This document shows positions 35,960 through 48,146 of a stretch of 64,000 bases of DNA, in pieces. How positions within the stretch are numbered: the stretch's first letter is position 1; each line of letters begins with the position of its first letter. Origin of the DNA: Hawksworthiomyces lignivorus (taxonomy: Eukaryota; Ascomycota; Sordariomycetes; Ophiostomatales; Ophiostomataceae); NCBI GenBank assembly GCA_002917075.1, contig NTMA01000073.1, positions 143,466-207,465 on the forward strand, given 5' to 3'. The translations under genes were made by a program, and so were the position numbers. The notes under the pieces are model-generated. The model did no database searches, was not told the DNA's origin, and saw nothing but the letters and a program-made list of their open reading frames with translations.

Positions 35960-37884
35960 ATGCGCTCTCTCACTTTAGCTACGGTTGTTCTGGGCTACAC
36001 AGCCACCTCGGTTGTTGGAAGCCCTATTACTATTGATCTTCCAGACATTAAGTCCCCCTTAGATCTGACGCAAATCATTGAAAACCTCCCTGTCAGCCCG
36101 CTGAAGAGGGAGACTGCTTCTACGCTTTCTTCTCTTGATCCTCAAGCTCTTACCAACTTGATCACGAGCATAATTAGTTCTCTCGGTGGTTTGAACAAGA
36201 GGGCGGTCACAGATCTGCCACTTAATAGTCTTGACCCGGCCGCAGTCGAGAACATCGTCGCAAAACTTTTGGGCACTCCTATCAAGCGAGATGATAACCC
36301 TCTTGACGAAGTTAGCTACTCGCCTGTCGTGGATGTTCTCAATACTGTGGTAGAAGGGGTTGTGGGCAGTGTGGTTGATGACGTGACTAGTGCTCTTCCG
36401 TCTGAGATTCTGCGCCGCGCACTTTTGGGTAAACGGGAGCCTCTTGATATATCTCTCCCCAATGGGGTAATCCCTGCCATACCCGGCGTGACCGAACCTC
36501 TCAACGGCCTTGTTCCGCCTCTTCCTGTCCTGCAGGCACCGCTGCCGGCGTTAGAAAGCCCACCATTTACGCCATCCGATCTCCAGCCGAAGAAGCTTGG
36601 CTACTTTTGGACTGGTTCAGGTGACAACGAACACAAAGATTTTTTAGTCACTGCAAGCCTGGATGATGACACATTCGGCACGATCATCGATATTACAGAC
36701 GTTCCTACTAGTGGAAACTCGCCACACCACCTGGGCGTGTCTCATGATGGCGAGACTTTGATAGGTGGCGGTCTGTTGTCGCTGCTCAAGACTCAGGATA
36801 CGGCCTTCTACTTCAATGTTAGCAACCCTTACCGGCCGAGTTTTGCCAAGAGCAACCGTGGCATCCTCAGCTCCATTGTGGATGAGATCCGTGCTAAGCC
36901 AGACGGTGGATTTTTTATAACGTACATGGGAAGTGCCGTGGGCACGTCGCCAGGCCGCTTGGTCGAAACGGACGCAAATTATAACATTATCCACGAGTGG
37001 CCGGAGGATGTAGGTGGTACGCTTAATATCCTTGGATCACAGTTCTCACCACACGGCCTGTCTATCGACTTTGACAAGGACATCATTCTTACGTCTGACT
37101 TCATCGTGCCTCTCTCCATCCTGAAGCCTACAACGGGCATTCAGCGCGCAGATACTCTGCGTCTTTGGCGGCTTTCTGACCGCACCATTCTCTCTACTAT
37201 TACCATTCCCGGTAGCGGTGGCATCCAAGACGTCAAATTCATTCCAGGAAACCCGGAGAGCGCAGCTCTGGCGACTGCTGTTGTTCCTGGCCAAGTCTGG
37301 ATCATTTATCCCTTCCGTACTGACGATAATGGTAACCAAGGGGTGGCTGAATTGCTTTTTGATTTTGGTGACAAGGCAAAAAATACTCTGGCCATATACT
37401 CAGACATATCCCCTGACGGTAAACTAGCCTACTTCACTTTTACGCTGGGCAATCATGTGGCTGCCCTAGACATCTCTGATCTCAACAATGTCAAACGACT
37501 TGACAACCCTGAAGAAGACCAGCCTATTATTGGTCCACACTATGTCAAGATTGCCCCGGATCAGAAGCATCTGTTAGTGACTGGCTACTTTGTGCAGGCT
37601 GGAGACGTAAGTATTATTATTATTATTATTTTTTTTTTTTTCAGTTTCTTGTTGGAATTAAAATTTTATCTAATTTCATTTATTAACTTATTTACTAGAT
37701 CTCCATTGTTAATACACCCGGCGACTACAAGGGACATTGGATTGATATCTTAGAGGATGGGTCACTCTCATTTAATCGCAGCATTGACTTTGAGAGCATC
37801 TTCAGTACAACTCGCAGCGGCGCTCGCCCGCACTCTTCTGTCATCTTTGATTTTACGGACCCTGAAAACCCAAAGCGTTATTGA
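35960..37884 (+). CDS. Secreted SBP56-like (selenium-binding/methanethiol oxidase-like) propeller with Kex2 pro-region
   Basis: Model: join(35960..37606, 37699..37884), 610 residues. The intron 37607-37698 starts GTAAGT and contains an ATT microsatellite. Residues 1-20 are a signal peptide. Residues 21-159 form a pro-region cut by dibasic sites (KR at 49-50, 80-81, 109-110, RR 152-153, KR 158-159). Two segments share the pattern SLDPxAxxNxI...KR. From about residue 208 the sequence follows the SBP56 propeller: SPHHLGVSHDGETL, then FSPHGLSIDFDKDIILTSDF (the family metal-site region), SGGIQDVKF, DISPDGKLAYFT and a C-terminal RPHSS motif. Bacterial and human SBP56 members oxidise methanethiol. 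Secretion and dibasic processing are unusual for this family. The function here is inferred only from the fold. Confidence 0.78.
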
Positions 37885-38411
37885 ATTCAATCGGATTTAA
37901 TAGAGCCGTATTTAACCAATTCAGTAGGATTCTTGGTTAATCTAAAACATAGCAGGGCTCACAATCGTCAATAATATCTTCAAACGATCAAACTTCAACT
38001 TACTTTTCTGTTCTCTTTTACTTCATTGGCTAAATACCTTTACATTAAATTGCAGCATAATTTTAAATAACATGCTTAGCTATTATTCGCTATTATAAGA
38101 TATGATATCAAGGAGGTAGCACATGTAATTGCTTTAAATAGAAGTCCTACGACGTCAGCCTTGGCCTAGTTTCGTGAAATTTAGGAGCATATAGCCTAGG
38201 CTGCTTTTAGGGGTTGGATGCCTAGACTTACTATAGTACATGTATTTTATTTAGCTCTACTACATCATGTCTGGCTAGGCCAAAAATCTTTATTTCAGTC
38301 CTTTAAATACAGCTGATGTATTTTCGTAGATACATCGGTTAACGTATTATCCTGTTCGTTCGTGGCATGAATCTAGGTCAAAAATAAAATATGAACTATT
38401 TTCTTGTTCTA
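37885..38411. other. Convergent AT-rich intergenic region
   Basis: 527 bases between convergent genes. It is rich in CTAG/TATA-type words and could be a decayed repeat. Nothing coding. Confidence 0.4.
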
Positions 38412-40478
38412 TTAAACATCTAAGACTTCTTCCTTGTAATCATCCTTAATATCTGCCTGTGAGATATTGTCAACTGTCTGAACAGCTTCAGCAGCAAGGA
38501 CACCTTTGATTGTGTCGTACGATTCGCCAACGAAAAAGCCCTCCGAGGGTGCCATGCGCTCAAACTTCATTGGATCGTCAATTAGACCTCTTTCGACGGA
38601 TGTAGCAGGATAGACGGGGACTGGCCAGATCGTAGACAAAATATAATATACAAGGCTTCCCATGATAAAGGAGAGTAAAAACCCCAAGCTGTAGATATCC
38701 TTGCTGACATAGCTGACAGAGCCTGGCTTCAGAGAAGATGCAATTCCATGTACTGTAAAGGCAACTCCTGCGACCCATGCAATGACTGCTCGGAAGTTCC
38801 AGCCGTTGTAATATGTGTAGGGACTACCTTCTGCCACAGTATATAAGCTGGGTACATGAAAATTGCCTTTGCGTATGATGTAATAGTCGACGACCATGAT
38901 CTAGAAGTTGTTAGAAAGCTTTGTCTAAATAAAGAGCACAGGTGTTCCAAATCTAGCTTACACCACAAATAGGCATGAGGAACACTGTATAGCTACCAAG
39001 GAAAGTCAAAAATGTCGTTGCGCTAGCAATGATCTTCCACGGAACACAGAGAGGAGCCATGATAGCGCAGAACACCTGCCCACGACGAATATTGATATAC
39101 CGTGGAAACAAGCCTGATGAGTCTGCGCCAACAGGAAGAGAATTGGATGAGATATTTGTGGCGATGATGGCCAATATCATGCCCTGAATCGGCAGTTAGC
39201 TTGTGAAATAAAGCACACTATATCTGATATCGCAACTGAAGAGTTGCTTCATAATCCCCCTTAAAAGCAGAACATGATATAGAGCCATGGCAAATAGATT
39301 TCGACTTACAAAGGAAGCAAAGAAAATGCCGGCTCTTGCGGTTGGCCCCCAGTAGTTAGTCAAAATAGCGTCGTATAAGTCCCAGATGTTCCAATACGCG
39401 GTTCCGAGAAAGCCTTTGGCTGCACTAGTCGTGCCAGCGCTTACGAACATGACAAGGACTTTGCTAATAAGGATGCCAACGGCTTGAGACCAAGTAGCCT
39501 GAGAAGGTCGAGAAGCATAACGTGAGACATCGGGTTGGTTGATGAGAATCGGGCATAATGCAGCCATGACAGAGTTGATAGCTGAAATCATAGGCCAAAC
39601 TAGAGCAGAGCCTTGTAGTCGCTTTGCCCCGAAATCGAAGTCTCCCAGGCTTCCATGGTTGCGGCTCACAGCCCAGCCGAGAACACCCAAAAAGGCAGCG
39701 GTTGAAAAAATCGACTTGAAGACGAGAACGTGGCGAAGAGTCGTAGGGTGCACCAGTGTGAACGGAAATTGAAGGATCCAGAATATGAAGAAGCCCAACA
39801 GATTTGCAGATGTGATCCCAGCGCTAGCTGGGAGATGATTGGGGATGCGCTCCCAAGCTGATCCAAATACAGCGCGTAGGGCCACGGATGTAATGCGGCC
39901 GCCATAGTACGTTTGTGTTGCGAAATAGATAACGGCAACAGAGGCACGAACGGTAATAAAAAGCTTCGCCCCCAAAACACCCGCAGAAGCACGAGCATAA
40001 ACGGGAAAACCAACATGGTAATTGGCTGCACCACGTGAGTTGAGAATCACCACGATACTCAGGATAAAAGACCCAATTATGGCAGCAATAATTCCATGCC
40101 ACCATAACTTAACAAAGCGACTACTGTTAGTTTCTCTTGAATAAGCGAGAAATAGACTGAATCCAAACTATGAAGTACGCACCAGCCCATTTGCCACAAG
40201 GGAAGCACCAAGGTTGTAGGATGTCGGTGAGAATGTCATCTGCAGATAATAGGCGAGGAAATGGATCTGTCCCCACCGACGATGGGCTTAAAGAACAGGA
40301 GACAGTTAGCTAACCATTTGTGATGAGTAAACTCATTTTTGTTGCGATTGAAATGCATACATGGAGGAGAAGGAAGCAGATCCTCATTGTAGAGGTGATT
40401 CTGCTCCTTCGTGCGGACGAATTTCTTGAATTCTTCCTTGGAAGAGAAAGGTCTCTTCACTCGCTCGGAGAGCCCCAT
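38412..40478 (-). CDS. NCS1-family nucleobase/ureide permease
   Basis: Model: complement(38412..38900, 38962..39183, 39310..40107, 40183..40286, 40361..40478), 576 residues. All four introns are GT-AG and in phase. The N terminus (MGLSERVKRPFSSKEEF, NEDLLPSPP) is typical of fungal NCS1 carriers for uracil, allantoin, cytosine or thiamine (Fur/Fcy type). About 12 membrane segments follow. NCS1 blocks seen: NLGASLVANGLLWWHG, FHVGFP-type NYHVGFPVYARASAGVLG, QPDVSRYA, VGADSSGLFPRYINIRRGQ and GIMVVDYYIIRKG. It is a plasma-membrane H+ symporter by family. Being next to an amidase and an imidase-like enzyme suggests it imports their substrate, a cyclic ureide or imide, by inference. Confidence 0.92.
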
Positions 40479-41503
40479 TGTGGAATGAAATTGTTTCAAC
40501 CAAATTTGCTAGACGGCGTGTTGGCAATAATTCTCCGAGTTATGGAAACCAGGTCAATGGGAGCGAGGAATTGCCGTTTCGTCTATTTTGCCTCTAAGAA
40601 CGCGCCGGGATTGCCATAGTGGTCAATCTGAGTTTCATGAGAAACACAGCGCTGCAGATATATATAGAATCCAGGTTGCATCCGTTTGCAGTCCACGCGT
40701 TCCTATTTGGTGTGATCCGCGCAAGGTCTAGACGTCTTATCTCTATTCTGAAGATATTTTGCTGAGAAGTCTAGCCTTCTTTAGTTTATCGCTGCATTAT
40801 TTTCTGCTTCCTGTGCGGACATCCGACACATAAAGATTATAATGGCTGTGTCAATTGACCTCTGCTATCGGCTAGCCTCCGAAACGCGGGGAAGACAGAG
40901 TACGCTAACTAAGGGATATCAAAATGAGAGCGAATCGCTGGCTTCCGGACACCTCGGGTGGATTGAACCGCTTATTCCGTACGTAATGATATCAAAGCAG
41001 CAATCTAGATACTCGCGTTTTGCCTGCTTTAGTCGCCATTCTCTGCCAATCAGCTGTGTGGCATTCAAATAGAAAGGTATCAATAGCTTCCAAGAACCAA
41101 ATCCCCGGGTTTCTGTTAGCTTTATCAACAAGTCCGCTGCTGTTATTATCTCCCAAGCTATATTCACAATTAATGAACGATCCGAAGCTGTCTACAAAAT
41201 GAAGCTTCCAAAGTAGTAAGTCTGAGCGAGCCACTCGGCATAGTGCCTATCTACCAACGAATCGTGCCAGTTTATTGTTGACAAATGCCGACATCATTCA
41301 CCTAACCAATTATTCTATTGACGAAACATTAATCGTAGATTGCGAGCTCTTCTTATTTCTATTACCGCTATCGTGTTTACCTGGAAAGAAAATGTACGTA
41401 GCCGTAACTAGAGATCTTGGATGGGATAAAGCGTATTCACAAATGGTAAATGACTCGCTATTTACCATTTTGCTATCTCTTAAAACTTTGATTCTAGCTA
41501 CTC
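40479..41503. promoter_or_regulatory. Promoter of the NCS1 permease and amidase 3' flank
   Basis: About 1 kb between two minus-strand genes. It contains GATA-type sites on the reverse strand, for example TTATCT at 40737-40742, expected for nitrogen-regulated permeases but also common by chance. Short frames here have no family resemblance. Confidence 0.4.
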
Positions 41504-43219
41504 CTAGAAAGATTTCCAGTTATAAGCACTCTCCCACGCATAAGCTGCTTGGAGAATTTTAGATTCGTCCCAGAATCTTCCAACAATCTGCATACTTGCG
41601 GGGACTTTAATGTTGCCATCCGACTTGGATGGTACAAAGCCAATAGGCATAGCCAAAGCTGGATGACCAGTGCCGTTAAATGGCGAAGTATTTTCTAGTT
41701 TTCCCGCAGAGGCAGCGACATGCTGCAAAGGAGTAGCATCTGGTGGGGGTAAAGGATTGCTCGGTGTGACGGTTGTCGGCATCACTAGAAGATCAACAGA
41801 CCCTAGTGCTGCGTCATACTCGTCTTTGAGTTTACGATTGAGGTTAATAGCCTTGCAATAAGCGAGAGGATAATGGGTCCAACTGAACTCCGCTGAGAGC
41901 AGGCCTTCTTTACTGACGGTATTCATCTAGTCGACAACAAGAGATCGAGTTAGTAAATGTGATCCCTGACAAAACTCGCAAGCAAAAGAGTAGAGCTTTG
42001 CAAACCTTTTCAATAGTGGCTTGGATATAGGGCAGATTCTTCTTCTCAAACAAATCTGTCAACATAACTTGTCTTCTCCCCGTTGCTCTCCCGAGCATGC
42101 CCATATGGTTGCCCATCTTGCTCATCACAGTATAAATTCCTCGACCGAGTCGGTGCATCGGAATACTGATTTCCGTCACTGATGCACCGAGCTTTTCAAA
42201 CCCAGCAACGGCCGCACGGAACTTTTCCTCAACCCCTGGGTCGGTGAGAGGAGTTTCCACGCCCTCTCTCAGCACACCGATTCGAAGACCCTTAACACCA
42301 CTCTCCTTTGAACTTTCTAGATTCTCGCGGTAGCGCAGCTGACTGCTACCTAAGAAAGGTGTACCGGCAATTTGGCGATCATCTAGCCCGTCTACACCAG
42401 CAATTGCCTCGAGCAACGTGGCACAGTCAAGGCAGGTCGTCGTTATAGGGCCAACATAATCCACGCTGGCGTCATTGCTGGCAATGCCGGTGTATGGAAC
42501 CAATCCGACAGTCGTTTTAAAACCGTACAGGCCACAAAGCCCAGCAGGAATTCTGATGCTCCCTCCTTGATCACAGCCGATTCCCATATCAACTGCCCCA
42601 CTTCCTACCAACGCCGCCGTACCGGAACTGCTTCCACCTGCAGAGTACCCTTTTGCATATGGATTGTCAACTGGTCCAGTAGCAGCAGTACAGCTAACAG
42701 CACCGCGAGATAAATTTTCACAGACAGCTTTTCCAGCTATTATGCCGCCATTCTCAAGGATCCGGGTGACAACCGTGGCATCGGTTTTTGGAACCCAGCC
42801 AGTGAAAGTGGATGTTCCCAACAGGCAAGGCACCTCAGCCATGGCAATATTGTCCTTTAAGCAGACTGTTTTCTGACCGAGGAGAGTTGTACGGGGGCTG
42901 ACATGTTTGCAGTGGCATTTCCATGCCCATCCGTGGAGAGGATTCTCCTCTTCCTTTTCTGGGAAATAAATGTCGGTTCTGGGCGTCAATTGAAGGTCGG
43001 GCTGGGGGTGATAATCTGCTCTAATGTGAGCTAAAGCCAGCACGTCTTACGATGGCAGCTTAGAATCATGGGTAGCTGACCTTCGAGGTTTGATATTTCT
43101 TCCAATGTAGCTCTCGTTTTTTCCAGCATTGCTTTGTAATCTTGAATTTCACCTTCAGGCACAGTGAACCCAAATGCGGCGGCCGTCTTGACAACATCCT
43201 CGTCAGTGATGGGTTCCAT
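41504..43219 (-). CDS. Amidase signature family hydrolase
   Basis: Model: complement(41504..41926, 42006..43030, 43081..43219), 528 residues. Introns are 43031-43080 (50 nt, GTCAGC...TTTAG) and 41927-42005. The Ser-cisSer-Lys triad is visible: Lys105 in VCLKDNI, cis-Ser about 180 in GYSAGGSSSG, and nucleophile Ser204 in GCDQGGSIRIP. The length and N-terminal layout match fungal amidases of acetamidase-related subgroups. Amidase-signature enzymes cleave carboxamides to acid plus ammonia. It is divergent from the PuuE/imidase-like gene, with a shared 608-base promoter. A half-amidase role downstream of an imide-opening enzyme is a context inference. Confidence 0.92.
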
Positions 43220-43827
43220 GATTGCAATGTAGCCAATCTCCGAAGGTCGAGAATGAGTTATTTTGCTCGATAAATCGAGAGAAAACAGTATAGCTACAAT
43301 TGATAGCTGAGAGAAAAGACGTTCAATCTTATCTTTTTTTAATCTTAAAGGCGATGTTGCGCAACTGGAATTGGTGCACGGATTTCCAGCGCTGGTCTCC
43401 GACCAGCGGCTGCAGGAACTGATCCGTTAGCGGTGGAAGGATATTCTGTGTATGTAACTCGCCTCAGGATAAAACTGCTTGGTACAAGGCGGGCGGTGAC
43501 AGGCTCTATTGTCGGATGGTAGCGGCTATCGGAAACGACCTTCCTAAGTCGTCGGACGTCCGATAGCTTCTTCTTTGTGGTAAACTCTTCCGATAAGGAA
43601 TGGTTTGCAACCTAAGCTGGCGCGCTAGGGGATTGTTTGATTTTGTGAAAGCTGTCGGTCTTGGCGAATTCCGGTTGTAATCCGAGCAATAGTAAGTTAC
43701 TTGTTACCGTAATATAAAAAGACCAAACGCAGCAGTGAAATCGCTTTGAGCTATGACATAAGGCCACAAACTTGAATAGCGATTATCTTATCTTCTACAT
43801 TACAGAACGCACATTAAATCTAACACT
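43220..43827. promoter_or_regulatory. Divergent promoter with a cluster of GATA (AreA-type) motifs
   Basis: The 608-base shared promoter of the amidase (minus) and imidase-like (plus) genes. HGATAR-type sites on either strand are at 43268 (CGATAA), 43328-43334 (CTTATCT), 43526-43531 (CTATCG), 43561 (CGATAG), 43591-43597 (CGATAAG) and a tandem pair TTATCTTATCT at 43783-43793. GATA factors such as AreA activate nitrogen-scavenging genes through clustered sites of this kind, but some will occur by chance in AT-rich DNA. Confidence 0.5.
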
Positions 43828-44963
43828 ATGGTTCACACTGAGGAATCCCTCCAGTTCCCCCGGGACTTTGAAGGTGAGCAGATATATCGTTTCATCCGTG
43901 CAAAAAAACCCTCGATAAGCAAGCTGACCTTTGCATTTTTGCAGGGTTTGGCGAAGAGGGGTTCGACCCCCAATGGCCTAATGGTGCACGTATTGCTGTA
44001 TCCTTTGTTCTGAATTACGAGTATGTAAAGCCATTTATCTAGCTTTGAACTGGCTATCATTGGCACGATGCTAAGTCCAATGCAACATTGTCTAGGGAAG
44101 GAGGAGAGCGTAATGTCCTTGACGGTGATCCGTTCTCTGAGCCGTACCTTTGGGAGAAAGGGGCCTCTGGTGGGTACAAAGAAGGACGCCACGTAAATGG
44201 AGAACAGGACTTTGAGTATGGCAGTCGCGCGGCCTCTTGGCGAATCCTGCGCTTGTTCAAAGAGTTTGGCTGGAACTTCACTACCTATGCGGTGGCCCTC
44301 GCAATCCAGCGCAATCCCAAATATGGCAAGGCATTGGTTCGCGAGGGACACGAGATTGCTTGCCACGGTTTGCGGTGGCTTGACATCTGGGATTATTCAC
44401 TAGAGGAAGAGAAAGAATACATCCGGAAAAACATTGAAATCCTCAAGGAAGTTACGGGAGAGACCCCGGTAGGAGTTTATTATGGTCGCGGCACGCCAAA
44501 CACACGGGCAATCTTTCCGGAAGTCTGGGAGAGTGTCGGTGCCAAGTTTTCATGGTCTTCTGAGTGCTACAACGACGATGTCCCGTACTGGCTGGACCTG
44601 CCACAGGAGAAGGACCTTCCTGAGGAGAAGCGCCAGGGACTTCTCATCATTCCTTACAACTACGACTGCAATGACGGCAAATTCCACATGTCGCCAGGAT
44701 TTGGCAGCTCCGTTGCAGAGACGTATGAGAATTATTTGAAGAACACTTTTGATTGCTTGTACCGCGAGGGAGGTAAGATCATGAACATCCCGCTGCACAC
44801 GCGCATCATTGGAAAACCGGGACGATCAGAGGCCTTGCGGAAGTTCATGACCTACATCGCGAGCAAGCCAGGAGTATGGGTTACAACGCGCCGTGATATT
44901 GCCAACCACATGAGAGAAAAATTCCCGTACAAGCCCAACGGTGCTTGGATGAACGCTGCATAG
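43828..44963 (+). CDS. PuuE/imidase-type polysaccharide-deacetylase-fold hydrolase
   Basis: Model: join(43828..43873, 43945..44020, 44096..44963), 329 residues. Introns are 43874-43944 and 44021-44095. It follows the PuuE-type allantoinase and cyclic-imide hydrolase family: FGEEGFDPQWPNGARIAVSF, then NYEEGGERNVLDGDPFSE, the EYGSRAASWRILRLF helix, REGHEIACHGLRW, the GVYYGRGTPNTR block and SWSSECYNDDVPYW. This branch of the NodB fold opens cyclic amides such as allantoin or succinimide rather than deacetylating chitin. Intracellular: no signal peptide. With the amidase across the promoter and the permease nearby it suggests a ureide or imide breakdown route. The exact substrate cannot be told. 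Confidence 0.88.
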
Positions 44964-45529
44964 ATTTATCTATAGATTTTTCTAAGCTGGTACTGTTTAG
45001 CAAATACAAATAGAATTCATCTTCGCATCTATATATGCCTTAAAGCTGCTACGAGAAGGTCGAATTTGACTTGGCGTGCTCAAATAATATATCGATATTT
45101 CCTATCTCCAATTGTAGTTTTACAAATCCCGCCTCTTGTTCTTCCTTTCTTTCCTCCCTGGCACGCCTTTCTCTGAATTATGGGGTATTTATGGAGCAGC
45201 TTCGTATCTTACATGAGAGCCATGAAAAACGGACTAATAAGGCGCGTTCTTCCGTATCGCAAACAAAACGGGTATAGCGAGAGATATCTGTCCCAAGTTT
45301 AAATAGGTTTCCGCGGTATCTCTTTACGTAAAATGTATGGGGTTTGCTTACTGGCACTAATTAGAAGACAATGCCCTGCCCCAGTGCTTTTCTGTTGTGT
45401 CAGATGCTTAGATTGGCCACTCCGACGCACCCCACAACATTCCTCTTCTAGCAAAGGAGTATAATATTACCCCATGTCTGCATCTCGGAGACTCGCCGTC
45501 GCATCTTATCCGTATGCATCGGAGCAACA
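44964..45529. other. Intergenic, regulator promoter
   Basis: 566 bases between two plus-strand genes. Promoter of the Zn2Cys6 regulator presumed. Nothing else seen. Confidence 0.4.
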
Positions 45530-48146
45530 ATGTCGACACCCGAAACGACACCCGCGCCATCTCAGGCTGGCAGCTATCCCGCCGATACTGCACCTAGGGA
45601 AGTCGGAAGCTCGAGAAAGCGAGTCCGCACGGCATGTACAAGGTGTAAAAATAGAAAGCAAAAGGCAAGTAGAGTCGCCTGATTTTGCTTTTCACAAAAC
45701 CGTGCTGTGAATTGCCGCATCTCCGAAACCTTATCCGCCTCAGTCGCTATTGCTGTGTTGCTGTAGATTTCACTTGATGCTAATTCGGCATGCGACCCAT
45801 CGTAATGGAACTTATTAACAAATTCACCAGTGCGACGAGCAGCTTCCCGTTTGCTCCAACTGCCAACGCGCCGGAGCCGTTTGCGATAAAGCAGGCGTCG
45901 CAAGTCAGACTCTGCCCACGGCGTACGTCCAAAGTCATAGCAGTTTCACCGTTTCCTTCTCATACTTGTCCTTCTTATATTGATTTTGACGATACGCCTA
46001 ACACACACGTGCAGTGCACATCTTCAATACACCAGAGTTCTGGAAACTCGAGTGGCCCAGCTAGAGAGTCTCCTGGCACAACGAGAGGCAGCAAGAGATG
46101 GACCCCATTTTCTTCCTCCCTCTCCAAACTCCAATGAAGTATTCACCGGCTATGCTGCGCGCCCCTCAGAAGGCGATAGAGAACAAGGGCGAGACATGAG
46201 CGCTCTCAACGAAGTTGTGGGAATCATATCTCAAGGCAACTTTGAGGCGCCGGCCTATGTGGGACCTTCAGCTGGCCTGTCGTTAGGTATTTGCGTTGCC
46301 ATCTCAATGCCCCATACTTCTTGATGCTTTCAATATTAACTACTGCAAAAGCGGTCAACTTGGGGGAAATGGTACAAGCGACAGTGTGGAAGAAAGCAAA
46401 GCGCCATGTCTCCAGCAGCCCTTCCGATCCGGCTTCTTCTGAGCTTCAGATGTCTCTGGGGGGCGTGCGAGCTATGACCAGAGAGGAGCTAGTGCGTCAT
46501 AGTGTCAAAGAGCCACCGAGTAACGAGCTTGGAACACAATTGCTGAAGTCGTACCTTCAAAACACTCACACGCGCTATCCTTTCCTTGATCCCGAGGAGC
46601 TCTGGAGACTCCTCGGAGAGCGAACGCCGGTCTCGGGCCCAGAAGTCAACAGATTGTCCATGGCACAGCGTTATGGAATATTCAAGCTCTACATGGTCTT
46701 TGCTATTGGTGCCACATTGCTGCAGCTGACGAGCAAAGGAATTAACATTTCACCAGAGGTACGTCTCAGGACGAAGAAGAAGAAAATAAAGGCTCTGAGC
46801 ATACCCTCTCTCGTACTAAAAGAAGTTCTACTGTTTCGCTAACTTATCATTGTGCGTCATTGCGTCTATGGGCAATCATGCGATAGGAATATTACATGAC
46901 AGCCCTGCAGCACACAACGGCCGCTGAAGAGCAAAGAACTATACGGAATATTGAAGCCATGACCCTATTAGCTGTATATCACCTACGGTCTGCTTCTGGT
47001 TTAGGAATGTGGTACATAACAGGTCTGGCTATGCGAACTTGTATTGACCTTGGCCTGCATCGAAAAAACCATGAACAGGGAGCCTCTCCTTCGATAATAC
47101 ATGCTCGCCGAAGACTTTTCTGGACTGTGTACTGTCTTGAACGAACTGTTGCGATATCACTTGGGAGGCCGCTGAGTATATCTGACGGAGACATTGATGT
47201 TGACTTTCCCGACCCAACGTTCCCAGTCTCACCTGTCAGTACACTGCCGGAATCTAGTCCGAGATCGTCAAACTCTGGTTACGACATCCCACTGGCCATT
47301 TTTCTATTCAGATTACGACAATTAGAGTCTCGCATCCACAACTCAATCTATCGCCCTGACAAAGTGCTCAGTACTCTTCGCCCCAAGCTTGATGTGTATT
47401 ACGAAGCTCTGGAAACATGGCGCATGGAATTAACAGAAACACTTGGACCGGATCGCAAAGCTTTAGACTATCCGCTCCTTTTATATAATCGAGCTGTTCG
47501 AACATTGATTCAGCCATTCTTGAACACTTTACCCGTCATGGACCCGTACTACGGGCTCTGCTTGCGTGCAGCTGGAAGTGTCTGTCAACTGCATAAACGC
47601 TTGCACCAGGCTCCTGGATATGGACACAGCTTTATCGCCGTGCAAACTGTATTTGTTGCGGGGGCTACGCTACTTTATGCGTTGTGGACGCAGACACATC
47701 TCGTTTGGTCTGTCACTCTTGCCGATGATTTGCGGGCGTGTTCTCTTGTCCTATTCGTGATGAGCGAGCGTTCTCCATGGGTCCGAAAGTACCGTGATGC
47801 GTTCGAAGTCCTTGTCGACTCTGCCATGGAAAAATTACGAAGAAATGAGCCCAACCTTAGCAATGATATGCAGGACACAGGGCAAGCACAGTTTCGAAGC
47901 CAAGAGCACATGCATGCTAATGGTACACACCCAACTGATGACAGTATGATTGCGATGAGAGCGTCGGTGACGGCGAATACAGGACCAATAAGCCTATCCT
48001 ATGGAGGTGATTTAATCAACAGAGATGACGAGGACGTCTGGCTATTAGTGACTGAGCTCGAAGACTGGATGAATCGTGGAGCTGCGCCAATCTGGACACC
48101 AAATTTGGAGAGTCTACAAAACCTGCCATACGGAGATTCATTCTAG
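45530..48146 (+). CDS. Zn2Cys6 transcription factor with fungal-specific TF domain
   Basis: Model: join(45530..45664, 45831..45922, 46015..46286, 46352..46758, 46887..48146), 721 residues. Intron 1 (45665-45830) is of GC-AG type, AAG|GCAAGT...CCAG, and cuts the zinc cluster. Intron 2 uses GTACGT. The DNA-binding cluster is C36-X2-C39-X6-C46-X6-C53-X2-C56-X6-C63. A linker and a short coiled coil follow (VLETRVAQLESLLAQRE). The middle homology region (LGMWYITGLAMRTCIDLGLHRK, with RRRLFWTVYCLERTVAISLGRP) is the Fungal_trans domain. Its place directly beside the imidase-like gene makes it the likely pathway-specific activator of the 38-50 kb cluster. Confidence 0.92.

Noticed and set aside
37607..37640. 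ATT/T microsatellite read as coding (III...FFF) in the SBP56-like frame
   Set aside because: It lies just behind a GTAAGT donor, and splicing to 37699 restores the family C terminus.
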